Shown here: positions 38,766 through 48,570 of the stretch, one piece after another
Numbering within the stretch: the stretch's first letter is position 1
Layout of the letters: every line of letters begins with the position of its first letter
Assembly: GCA_965153355.1 (NCBI GenBank)
Contig: OZ231128.1
Coordinates: 12,462,001-12,526,000 of the forward strand
Direction of reading: 5' to 3'
Origin: Flaccisagitta enflata
Taxonomy: Eukaryota > Chaetognatha > Sagittoidea > Aphragmophora
DNA: 64,000 bases
Translations under genes and position numbers: made by a program
Notes under the pieces: model-generated
What the model saw: the letters and a program-made list of their open reading frames with translations, nothing else
Told to the model about the DNA's origin: nothing
The model's database searches: none

Positions 38766-38939
38766 TCTCTCTCTGATCTCACTATGAGTGCAGGAGTCCT
38801 GCATTTGTTTTGATGTATCTTTGACCTTGTTTCGGAGGAGAAACGACCCCATAAAAAACGTCAAATGAAGTGAAGGAAGCACACACAAAAAAAGAAATCA
38901 TTTATATGCCACGCCCAGTTATGTACATTTTGTAAAAGT

Positions 38940-38940
<1 letters not shown>

Positions 38941-39023
<83 letters not shown>
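38941..39023. repeat. (GA)n microsatellite
   Basis: About 80 bp of GA, followed by two AAAAAGGTAGACAGACAGAC-like units. Confidence 0.95.
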
Positions 39024-39025
<2 letters not shown>

Positions 39026-39112
39026 AAAAGGTAGACAGACAGACAAAAAGCTAGACAGACAGAATGAAATGGAGAGGGGAGAACAAGGCGAAAAAATCTT
39101 ACGCTAAGGATT

Positions 39113-39200
39113 TTTAGTTGCGTGCTACGCGACTCTACACCCCGCTATGTCGGTAAGTCGGTCGGTCGGTCGGTTGGTCGGTTGGTCGGTTGGTTGGTCC
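39113..39200 (-). mobile_element. Family A 3' end, inverted
   Basis: TTAGTTGCGTGCTACGCGAC, TCTACACCCCGCTATGTCGG, then GTCGGTCGGTCGGTTGGTC. It abuts the B2 element that begins at 39207. Confidence 0.7.
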
Positions 39201-39206
39201 CCTTTT

Positions 39207-39975
39207 GGGCAGCGGCCCCGAAGGGGCCGATGACCTATGCTTTCACACATAGGGGAAATTTTTCCTTCTTCTTCTTCTCCGTCCACCCCCTTCGAAGCTC
39301 TTATCCTGGCCTTGGAACCCTAATCCTAGCCTCAAGGCTCAAATCCTAGCCTCGAGGCTCAAATCCCAACCTTAAGGCTCAAATCCCAACCTTGAGGCTC
39401 AAATCCCAGTTTAGAGGCCCATATCCTAGCCTCAAGGCTCACATCCCAGCCTCAAGGCTCAAATCCCAGCCTAAAGCCTCAAATCCCAGCCTCATGTCTC
39501 AAATCTCAGCCTTAAGGCTCAAATCATAGCTTTATGGTTCAAATCCCAGCCAAAAGCCTCAATCCCAGCCTCAAGCCACAGCCTCGAGGCTCAAATAACA
39601 TTCTCATGGCTCAAATAACAGTCTCATGGCTCAAATCATAGCCTAGAGACTCAAATCCCAGCCTTGAGGCTCATCTCCCAGCCTAAGGCCTCAAATCCCA
39701 GCCTCAAGCCTCAAATCCCAGCCTCAAGCCTCAAATCCTAGCCTTGAGGCTCAAGTTGCAGCCTCAAGCTCAAATTGCAGCCTCCAGGCTCAAATCACAG
39801 CTTCATGGCTCAAATCACAGCCTTGAGGCTCAAATTCAATCCTAGAGCTTCAAAACTCACTAAGCATAGGTCATCGGTCCCTTCGGGGCCGCTGCCCCTC
39901 TCACCATCACACACCCACATATACTCACATAGGGGCAACGGGTACCGCTGACCATCTAACGCTTTTGCGACTATT
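39207..39975 (+). mobile_element. Family B2 element, large minisatellite
   Basis: Left arm GGGCAGCGGCCCCGAAGGGG and CCGATGACCTATGCTTTCAC. About 28 units of GAGGCTCAAATCCCAGCCTC form the interior. Right arm CATAGGTCATCGGTCCCTTC then GGGGCCGCTGCCCC. The module GGGGCAACGGGTACCGCTGA and GCTTTTGCGACTATT closes it. Confidence 0.88.
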
Positions 39976-40019
39976 ACTTTTTCGGTTTTATTGAGCTTTA
40001 AGAGCATACGACTCCTGCA

Positions 40020-40108
40020 GTCCTGCCCAGATGCCCTAGTGATTTTCGCCAGCACTGCTCCTGCCCACCCGCACGCGACTAGAGTAGTCGTGTATCCGGC
40101 CTTGTTTT
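40020..40108 (-). mobile_element. Family A 5' end, inverted
   Basis: CTGCTCCTGCCCACCCGC, ACGCGACTAGAGTAG, CGTGTATCCGGCCTTGTTTT. Only the 5' terminus is present. Confidence 0.75.
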
Positions 40109-40145
40109 ATATTGACACCATTTACTAGTTAATAGATAAAATAGG

Positions 40146-40741
40146 TCGCCCAAGGGCAATATGTGGTCAGCGATACCCGTTGCCCTGCTTTGAGTGATTG
40201 TGAATTGGAGTGAGGGGAAGCAGTTCAGCGGCCCCGAAAGGGACGAAGTCCTGTAGAACACAGGGGGACTTAAGTTCGTCCTGCCCGAAGAAGTGGATGA
40301 GATGCTATAGAGTCCTTCAAGAGCCTAAATTGAGGTCTAAGAAGGCTGATATAAGGCCTGATAATGCCAATCTGAACCTTGAGAGGGCTGACTTGAGGCT
40401 TGAGAGAGGTTAGAAGACCGATTTGACGCCTGAGAGCAATAAATTGAGGCTTAGATAGCTGATTTGAGGCCTGAGAGGCCAGATTTAAGGCCTGAGAAGC
40501 CTAATTTGAGGCCTTCAAGGTTGGATTTGAGGCCTGAGAGGCTGGATTTGAGGCCTGAGAGGCTAGATTTGAGGCCTGAGAGGCTGGATTGGAGGCCTGT
40601 GAGGCTGGATTGGAGACCTGAGAGGCTTGATTGGAGGTCTGAGGGGCCTGATAGGGGGGGGGACGGACGAACGCACGAACGAACGAACAAAAGTCCCCTG
40701 TGTTCTACAGGACTTCGTCCCCTTCGGGGCCGCTGCCCAAA
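40146..40741 (-). mobile_element. Family B1 element, inverted
   Basis: Reversed order: downstream module first (GGTCAGCGATACCCGTTGCC, CTGCTTTGAGTGATTG), then an arm CAGCGGCCCCGAAAGGG with GACGAAGTCCTGTAGAACAC. A minisatellite of TTGAGGCCTGAGAGGCTGGA units follows, then the other arm ACAGGACTTCGTCCCCTTCG and GGGCCGCTGCCC. Confidence 0.85.
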
Positions 40742-40789
40742 AAGAGATAATTCAACTGAAGTAGTTAAACGAGAACTAAAATTGAATAG

Positions 40790-41230
40790 TCGCAAAACCA
40801 TCATATGGTCAGCGGTACCCGTGCCCTGCTGGAGTAATTTGTGATTAGGACTGAGGGGAGGTGCAGGGCAGCGGCCCCAAAGGGGTCAATGATCTATGGT
40901 TTAACATGCAGGGGGAATTTTCTTCTTCTCCTCCTCCCGGAAGTGGGGGATTGCCAAATTTGGGCAAATTTTGCAGAAACTTGCAGAATTTGGCAGAATT
41001 TAGCAGAATTTGGCAAAATTTGGCAGGATTTTGCATGATTTAGCAGGATTTGGCAGAATTTGGCAAAATTTGGCAAAATTTGGCAGGATTTGGCAAAATT
41101 TGGCAGAACTTGGCAAAATTTGGCAGAACATAGCAGAATTTGAAAGAACTTGGCAGGATTTGGCAGAATTTGCGGGGAGGATTGAGGAGAAGGAGGAGGA
41201 GAAAAAGAAAATTCCATATGTGTTAGGGTG
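40790..41230 (-). mobile_element. Family B variant with a GGCARAATTT array
   Basis: Opens with the reversed module (GGTCAGCGGTACCCGTGCCC) and an arm GGGCAGCGGCCCCAAAGGGG then TCAATGATCTATGG. The interior (about 40960-41175) is some 20 units of 10-11 bp, GGCAGAATTT or GGCAAAATTT, unlike any other B interior. No opposite GC arm was found nearby. Confidence 0.65.
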
Positions 41231-41345
41231 GTTACCTGAAGGTTGAATTTGGCTCAAAATCTAAAATTCCTCTGCCATCTAACCATACATGCTAGGCAGC
41301 ATTTGGGCAGTAAATCAGACAAGCAGAGGTCGGTATTTGATCAAG

Positions 41346-41428
41346 AAACCCACACGGCAACACAATGGTAAAGTATATGACAGCAATTTTACACCCATTG
41401 AAACTCTATAGTGTTGCCGTGTGGGTTT
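41346..41428. repeat. Perfect 18-bp inverted repeat
   Basis: AAACCCACACGGCAACAC (41346-41363) and GTGTTGCCGTGTGGGTTT (41411-41428) pair perfectly across a 47-bp loop. Possibly a tiny foldback element. Confidence 0.8.
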
Positions 41429-41469
41429 TCTTTCCAGATACCAATCTCCGCTTGCCTCAATCTCTTTTT

Positions 41470-42117
41470 GGGCAGCGGCCCCGAAGGGGCCGATGACCTG
41501 TGCTTTCACACAGGGCAAATTTCTCCTCCTTCTCCTCCTCCTTCTCCTTTGTACCCCCCCCCAGCTTCACGGCCCAAATTCTGGCTGTGAGGCCCATATT
41601 CCACCCCAGAGATCAAAATTCTTACCTTGAGGCCCAAGCTCTAGCCTTGAGGCCCAAATTCTAGCCCCGAGGCCCAAAATCTAGCCCTGAGGCCCATATT
41701 CTAGCTGTGAGGCTCATGTTCCACCCCAGAGATCCAAATTCTAACCCTGGCCCAAATCCGAGCCTCGTGACTCAAATCCCAGCCTTGAGGCTCAAATCCT
41801 AGCCTTGAGGCTCAAATCCTAGCCTTGAGGCTCAAATCCCAGCCTCAAGGCTCAAATCCAAACCTCGAAGCCCCAATTCCAGCCTGGAGGCCATAAATCC
41901 AGCTTCAAGGCTCAAATCCAAGCCGCAAGGCTTAACTCCAAGCCTCAAGGCCCCAATTTCAGCCTTGAGGCCATATTTCCAGCCTTGAGGCTCAAATAAA
42001 AACAGCATAGGTCATCGGCCCCTTTGGGGCCGCTGCCCCTCTAACCACCTCACACCAACATACACTCACATAGGGGCAACGGGTACCGCTGACCATCTAA
42101 CGCTTTTGCGACTATTT
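41470..42117 (+). mobile_element. Family B2 element
   Basis: Left arm GGGCAGCGGCCCCGAAGGGG and CCGATGACCTGTGCTTTCAC. The interior mixes GAGGCCCAAATTCTAGCC and GAGGCTCAAATCCTAGCC units. Right arm ATAGGTCATCGGCCCCTTTG then GGGCCGCTGCCCC, plus the downstream module to GCGACTATTT. Confidence 0.88.
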
Positions 42118-42164
42118 AATATGACTGAGTGCATGGTTAGTTGGCCAAGGCGTTCTAAAATTTG

Positions 42165-42248
42165 ACCACATTTGACCCTGCAGGTAGCCGCCCTAATATA
42201 TGTGTAAAAGCATAGATCACCGACCCCTTCGGGGCCGCTGCCCAAAAA
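42165..42248. mobile_element. Isolated family B right arm
   Basis: AAAAGCATAGATCACCGACC, CCTTCGGGGCCGCTGCCC. Together with CAGGTAGCCGCCCTAATATA, which is inverted to a segment at about 41220, it may be the missing end of the B variant at 40790. Confidence 0.55.
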
Positions 42249-42268
42249 GGGGATAGATTAAAGAGAGA

Positions 42269-42482
42269 GAAATACCAGTGACGGACGGGTGGGCAGGGGC
42301 ATCCAACCCCCATCCACACTCCATGCCCCCCTACCAATACACCTACAAAAAAAAAAACATCAAAAACGCTCATTTTTCCACTTTTCGACTTTTGTGTTAC
42401 GGACTGACAGACTGATAGATGGACCGATGCAATGTGATGGACAGACAAAGTCTCTTATCGAGCTGCGTGTCCGCAACTAAAA
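42269..42482 (+). mobile_element. Family A2 copy
   Basis: CAGTGACGGACGGGTGGG, GCATCCAACCCCCATCCAC, TTTTTCCACTTTTCGACTT, a short GACTGACAGACTGATAG tract and tail AGCTGCG-TGTC-CGCAACT followed by AAAA. Confidence 0.8.
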
Positions 42483-42529
42483 AAAGAAAAGAATGAGGTC
42501 AGAAAGCTTAAAAGTTATAATAAAAGAGT

Positions 42530-42614
42530 GAATGAATGAATGAATGAGTAAATGAATGAGTCAATAAATGAATGGAAGAATAAATGAAAAAAAGAATGAA
42601 TGAATGAATGAATG

Positions 42615-42649
<35 letters not shown>

Positions 42650-42655
42650 GATTGG
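42530..42655. repeat. (AATG)n and (AATC)n microsatellite
   Basis: Imperfect AATGAATG units, then a purer ATCAATCAATCA run. Confidence 0.9.
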
Positions 42656-42899
42656 ATGAACAAAATTGAAGATAGATGAAAAGAAAAAAAAGAAAAGAAG
42701 AAACACGTTCTGTTTGATGGATGACTTTCTGAGATAAGGTTTCCGAAACCTGGCCAGTATGCTGGTCTCTGACCAACAAGTGCTGGTCTCTGACCAACAA
42801 GTGGCCACCAAACATGAAAGCCATGGCTGGTCCTGATGCACGCTCGCGAAATCTCACACGCACACACACACGAAGTCTCATATGTAATACAGCTTTAAA

Positions 42900-43322
42900 A
42901 AACAAGGCCAACAACTATAAGTCGCGTGCGGGACATTTAAGGACATTTATAAACAATTAAGGACATTTGAGGACATTTAAGGACATTTAAGGGACATTTA
43001 AGGAGATTTATAAACAATTAAGGATGACTCAAATTGACTTAAGAGGACTTAAAATGACTTAAAAAGACATAAAATGATGATAAATGACTCATACGACTAA
43101 ATTGAACAAATTGACTTAAGTGACCTAAAATAACGTAAAATGACTTAAAATGACTTACAACGAATTAGGACTAAGAATGACTTAGAATGACTGAAAATGA
43201 CCTAAAATGACTAAGAATAACTAAAAGTGATAAAAAAAAGTAAAGTTTGACCGACGGACCGATGAACCGATGGACCGACGAACGGACAAAGCGGGTTATA
43301 AAGTCGCGTGCACGCGCCTAAA
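42900..43322 (+). mobile_element. Family A copy with GGACATTTAA and AAAATGACTT arrays
   Basis: AACAAGGCCAACAACTATAA, 5' motif AGTCGCGTGCGGG. Two internal arrays of ~10-bp units (GGACATTTAA, then AAAATGACTT) follow. A GACCGACGGACCGATG tract, AAAGCGGGTTATAAA and the tail AGTCGCGTGCACGCGCCT followed by AAAA complete it. Confidence 0.85.
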
Positions 43323-43517
43323 AACACAGATAAAACACAAAAGAAAGATCTAAGAAACAGGCTGTGTTCGATGAAAACGGTCGCCACCGCCGCTCACACA
43401 CAAACCACCCTTTTTGTCTCACAGGAGCGTGTCCGACCACTCGCATGGACACCACCACTCACAAACTCGCCACAAATCGCAATTACGCGCCAATGTACAC
43501 ATACAACAAACACCTAG

Positions 43518-43522
<5 letters not shown>
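43323..43522. other. Short non-repetitive segment
   Basis: Open in more than one frame behind a TTTTTGTCTCACAG acceptor at about 43430, but no donor follows before the (GA)n run. Not called as an exon. Confidence 0.3.

Positions 43523-43608
<86 letters not shown>
43523..43608. repeat. (GA)n microsatellite
   Basis: About 85 bp of GA. Confidence 0.95.
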
Positions 43609-43611
<3 letters not shown>

Positions 43612-43701
43612 CTCTTGGAAAGATAAAAGCCGGAAAACTGCACGTTTGGATTTGAGCCTTGGGCTAAAACTCGCGGAGCTAAACGACCGTGAAAGCATTT
43701 C

Positions 43702-43995
43702 AGATGTGGTGTATAAACAGTCAGTGAACATAACACTGTTTGTATGTTAAACCTTTCCGATGTGGTGTATTAACTGTCAGTGAACATAATACTATTTGTA
43801 TGTTTGGCATTTCAGATATGGTGTATAAACAGTCAGTGAACATAATACCAATTGGCATGTCAGATATAGTGCATAAACAGTCAGTGAACATAATACTATT
43901 TCTATGTTAAGCATTTCAAATATGGTGTATAAACAGTCAGTGAACATATCACTATTTGTTTGTTTGGCATTTCAAATGTGATGTATAAACAATAT
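43702..43995. repeat. ~56-bp tandem repeat, six copies
   Basis: Units contain GGTGTATAAACAGTCAGTGA, ACATAATACTATTTGTATGT and GGCATTTCAGATATGG. Spacing is 57, 56, 48, 55 and 56 bp. Confidence 0.85.
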
Positions 43996-44224
43996 AATCT
44001 CAAAAGACACGGAGAAAGAGGAAAATCAAACTTTTGAGCCACTGGGCATTACGCAATGTAATGGCCATCCAGCCTCTTGATTTCAATTGGGTAAATAAAG
44101 GCCCATCATGATATGGCATAGATCTAAAATCTTGAGTGAAGTTCAATAATGAAATGGAACAAGTTATACCCTTCTTCAATGCAAATAACAGAGGAAAAAT
44201 ATTTTCAAAGTCATGATGCACGTA

Positions 44225-44400
44225 GCGTTTGCTCTCATAAACATTGTTCTCATCTCATAAACATTGTTCTCATCTCATAAACGTTGTTCTCAGAAACTTT
44301 GTTCTCATTAACGTTGTTCTCATTAACGTTGTTCTCATTAACGTTGTTCTCTTTAACATTGTTCTCATGAACGTTGTTCTCATTAACGTTGTTCTCATTA
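44225..44400. repeat. 15-bp minisatellite
   Basis: About 11 copies of CATTAACGTTGTTCT, with an upstream variant CATAAACATTGTTCTCAT. It ends 50 bp before the splice acceptor of the next exon. Confidence 0.9.
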
Positions 44401-44450
44401 ACTTTTTGAAATAAACGATTGTTTCTTACTTTTGTTTAAATCTGTTTCAG

Positions 44451-44600
44451 TAATGAAGAAATACGACTCGGGTCTCAATATCAAAAAGGATTTTATCAAC
44501 ATCAACATCAACATCAGCCTCATTATCATTACCAACACCAACAACAGACACAGCAGCAGCATCAGCAACAACAGCAGCAGCATTACTATGATTACTATCG

Positions 44601-44696
<96 letters not shown>

Positions 44697-44799
44697 CTCG
44701 CATGATTACCGTCAAATGCCTCATCACCATCATCAATATCAGTCATTCTCTCAACATGATCAAAAAAGTAATAAAAAAACAACGGAACCTAAACTTCCG
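44451..44799 (+). CDS. Gln/His-rich exon, probably the transporter's C-terminal tail
   Basis: Acceptor TTTAAATCTGTTTCAG ends at 44450 and donor GTAAGC starts at 44800. One base completes a codon, then 116 codons: NEEIRLGSQYQKGFY, a His/Gln stretch, YYDYYR, 31 consecutive Gln all written CAA (44602-44694), HSHDYRQMPHHHHQYQ, and SNKKTTEPKLP. It ends in phase 0 and joins the exon at 50422 without a break, though 5.6 kb separates them. SQYQKGF followed, across the junction, by TYEEDVDFLIRG resembles SYKKGR..LEENDETRFILSK of the human SLC6A17 tail as I remember it. That is the reason to link it to the upstream transporter exons. The link is an inference; TM4-TM12 exons are not seen between. Product otherwise unrecognised. 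Confidence 0.65.
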
Positions 44800-44938
44800 G
44801 TAAGCATTCAGAAATATAAACAAAACATTGCTATATATAAGGAGCAAAATATTTATCCTTGTGTTAGTGTGACCATCCTTTAAGTAGTGTGTCGTCAGTG
44901 TAAAGAATGTTGACAAATGCTACCATTTAATGAACAGG

Positions 44939-45013
<75 letters not shown>

Positions 45014-45092
45014 ATTGTTGTTGTTGTTGTTGTTGTTTCTGTTGTTGTTGTTGTTATTATTGTTGTTTTTGTTTCTGTTGTTTTTGTTTCTT

Positions 45093-45160
<68 letters not shown>

Positions 45161-45172
45161 GTTGTTGTTGCA
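44939..45172. repeat. (TTG)n microsatellite
   Basis: About 230 bp of imperfect TTG. Poly-Cys, poly-Val and poly-Asn frames are artefacts. Confidence 0.95.
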
Positions 45173-45308
45173 ACAAGTATGCCTCCAAAGGGGTTTGGCT
45201 CGACGCCCCTTGCAAGCTTTCCAAGTGTGCTTTGGGCGCGGCATTGTTAGTTGTTTTTGTTGTTGTTGTTTCTGTTGCTGATGTTAGAGTTGGGAAATAA
45301 TTCTGATA

Positions 45309-46042
45309 CAGTTCAGCTTCACTAGAGCGCATGCTAAGGGACTGGGAAAGATTATGCCTTATAACGAAGCTGACTCATTTCCAGTATACAAAAAACTACA
45401 AAAATCTCTTACAGGCCTGCAAACTGTATGCCTTATAAGCGGACATGCCTTAATACACCGTCTTCGGATCGGACTGCAAAATCCAAAACCTTTATAGCTC
45501 CTAAACCGCTAGGAAAAAAGTCTTGAAATTTTCAGTGAATATTGGTAATATGTGACGGTTTTTGCATGTCAAAGCTCAGATCATAGTATGGAAAAAGTGA
45601 GGGGAAAACTATATATTGAAAGAACGTCTATTTTTTAAGAAAAATTGCTTTTTTTACATGGTTTTTTTAAGAAGGTGCTGTTTTTTTCTCTGGTTATGCA
45701 GCAAATAGATAATACATGAGTTAAAATCTGTCACCAAAAATAAATCAAAAAGTTTTTGTTGAAATGCAAAGCAATTTCAAGCAGACAAAGACAATTCCTA
45801 CCTAAGGAAATGGGGAAAAACTGATCTTGATTAAAAAACGGAATTTCTTTCAGTATTTTTTTCTCCCTCACCTTTTTGATATTATGATCTGAGTTTTGAC
45901 AAGCAAAAACCGTCACATGTTACCAATATTCACTGAAAATTTCATGACTTTTTTTCAAATGGTTTAGGAGCTATAAAGGTTTTGCATTTTACAGTCCGAT
46001 CCGAAGACGGTGTAGCGGGTGCGCTCTAGCGGTGCTCTACTG
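45309..46042. mobile_element. TA-flanked pogo/Tc1-like non-autonomous element
   Basis: Left end CAGTTCAGCTTCACTAGAGC and right end (complement) CAGTAGAGCACCGCTAGAGC are imperfect terminal inverted repeats, each directly flanked by TA, the target duplication of the Tc1/mariner/pogo group. Inside, ACCGTCTTCGGATCGGACTG at about 45458 pairs with its complement at about 45991, so two long inverted arms of about 200 bp lie within. No transposase frame. Confidence 0.75.
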
Positions 46043-46076
46043 TATGAACCTTTTGTCTGGATTTCGCCATCAAGTA

Positions 46077-48048
46077 CAGTACCGGAATCAAAGAACTGGT
46101 GATAAGGAGGAAGCCATCTCTCCATTACAAGGATAGATATGAAATTTTTTAGGACTTCACCCTCATGTGGTTTGAGTTTCTATAATTTTTTTTGTCATCA
46201 AAATTTTATTAAAAATACACAGGCTAAAACTTTATTTCAAAATTGTTAGATATAGTAATGCCAAGAGCTAAATTCATTTTTTGAAGATTTTCCGCCAATT
46301 TTTAAGGAACGACACCAAAAAACAAAAATTAAAAAATGAAAATAGTTATAATTTTCCCAAATACTGGCTTAACATGAATTTTTGGCATGAAACTTTGAGA
46401 ACTTATGTAATGCAAAACAACTCATGTTGAATTTAGCAGTTATAGCATTTGAAATTTAATGATTTTTTTTAAACCAATCACCATGAAATTTTTTTGTCAA
46501 CCATTTTTTTAAAATTATATACAAACAAAGTACTGATGAATTTTTACCAAATGCCACTGTGGACCCCAAAAAATTTTTTTTCAAAATCGCCAAAATGACC
46601 ATTTTTCAAAGTTGAATAAAAACTTACCTTCGATCATCTTCATTTTGGTGGAGTTGTTACCCTATTCAACTCTAACTCACTTAATTTGAGCTCACTGCCT
46701 GGTTGCGTTTATATTGACTTTTGCTTTGTCAGAGCAAAATCAGCAATATTGGCATTTTGGCAACATTGAGCTTGATAAAATTTCATTTTCTTCCAGAGAC
46801 TTCCATTTTATTGACTAACTAGGTTTAGCATATATTTTATTCCAAATTCTCAGCTTAAGCCATTTTAGATATGATGGTCCAAAGTTTTTAAAAATGCCAA
46901 TTTTTCAACCAAATCTTCAGGAAAAAAATAAGCAAAAATTTTTCTCAAAATGGTTTTCAAAGGGGGGTTCAACACAATTGGGAATTATCTAATTCACCCA
47001 GATCCAAAACCCAGAGGACAACCTTTTTTTTTAAATTTTTTTGAAAAATTTTCATTGTAATTTTTGTTGAAAAATTGGTGTTTTTTAAAACTTTGGACCA
47101 TCATATCCCTAAAATGGCTTGGCTGACAAGTGTGAAATTTTGGAATATGAATATATGCTTAAACCTTAGTAACTTCAGCTAAAATGGAGGTCTCTAGAAG
47201 AAAAAATGAAATTTTATGCAAGCTCAAAAATGGCCAAAATGCCAATTTTGCTGATTTTGCTCTGACAAAGTAACTTTGAACGTCAATATCTCCGCAACCG
47301 TTTGGCGCAGTGAGCTCAAATTTTAGGTGAAGTTAGGGTAGATAATAGGTAACAACTCCACCAAAAATGAAGATGATCGGATGACAGGAACAGTTTTTAT
47401 TCAACTTTGAAAAATGGGTCATTTTGGCAATTTTTGAGAAAAAAAATTATAACACAGTGGCCAATTTTTTTTGGAAGCAAAAATTCATCAGTTACTTTGT
47501 TTGTATATGAAATTTTAAGAAAAATGGTTGACAAAAAAAAATTTTATACGAAAAATTGGTTTTTACAAAAAATCATTAAAATTTCAAAATGCTATAACTC
47601 CTTTAAAATTCAACTATGACTGTTGAAATTTTGCATACACATTGAAGGTTCTCAGGACTACTTTCATGCCAAAAATTATCATGTTAAGCCAATTATTTAG
47701 GAAATTATAGCTATTTTTCATTTTTTTGAAATTTTTGTTTTTTTAGTGTCGTTCCCTTAAAATTGGCGGAAAATATTTTTCAAAAAATGAAATTTGTAGC
47801 TCTTGGCATTACCTATATCTAACATAAAAGACAATTTTTGAAATAAATTTTTTAGCCTACAATAGCAATTTTTAGAAAAAAATTTTTTTTGACAACCAAA
47901 AACAAAAATTGCCCGGAACAGCTCCAAACCCTTATGGGGGGTGGGGGTACTATAGGTGCACACCACAGAAAAATTTCAGATCTCATATCCTTGTAATTGG
48001 AGAGATATGGCTTCCCTCCTTATCACCAGTTCTTTGATTCCGGTACTG
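46077..48048. mobile_element. Long foldback element, arms close to 1 kb, TA-flanked
   Basis: Begins TA-CAGTACCGGAATCAAAGAA and ends TTCTTTGATTCCGGTACTG-TA. Inverted partners continue inward, for example GGTGATAAGGAGGAAGCCAT with its complement at about 48010-48029, AATTGGCGGAAAAT at 47761, and TGGACCATCATAT near 47095 with its partner near 46870. The centre is near 47060. No transposase frame survives. Confidence 0.85.
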
Positions 48049-48315
48049 TAACGTACGTTTAGATGACAGCACTTCCAGATAAATTCCCGGGCTCGGGCAG
48101 TTATTGTCATTTGGACAAAAGAACAATTTTTTTTGTAATGGAACAGCGCCTGTTTTGCGCGGTTTTGACATTTGCATCTCAACCTATTGGTCAATATGTA
48201 AACAGATTGACATGACCTTTTTTAGATTGCATAAAAAATAAATGGCTGCATCATGAAAAAAATTGTATGTAATATAAATTTTAAAAGATAAGTATTTCAA
48301 AATACACTTAAGTTT

Positions 48316-48487
48316 TTTGTTCGTATTTTTTGTCGGTCCATCGGTCGGTCGGTAACATTTTGCCTTTTTGGCGTTTACGAGCGGTTTTGGGGTTACAACC
48401 TCTGCCCAACTGCCTAGCTGGTCTAATTCATCACTGCCCCCACCCACCCGCACGCGACTTGGGTAGCCGTGTATCCGGCCTTGTTTT
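48316..48487 (-). mobile_element. Family A copy, inverted
   Basis: GTCGGTCCATCGGTCGGTCG, CACCCACCCGCACGCGACTT, GGGTAGCCGTGTATCCGGCC, TTGTTTT. The tail hairpin is absent. Confidence 0.75.
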
Positions 48488-48570
48488 AATGCATTTGACA
48501 TTCTTTATAATATGACAATCAAATGAAATCATATAGTTTCATAATAAAAATTTCCCCCTTTTCATTGTCA

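Noticed and set aside
43431-43522. Candidate exon MDTTTHKLATNRNYAPMYTY behind TTTTTGTCTCACAG
   Set aside because: No donor before the (GA)n run, and no match to expected transporter segments.
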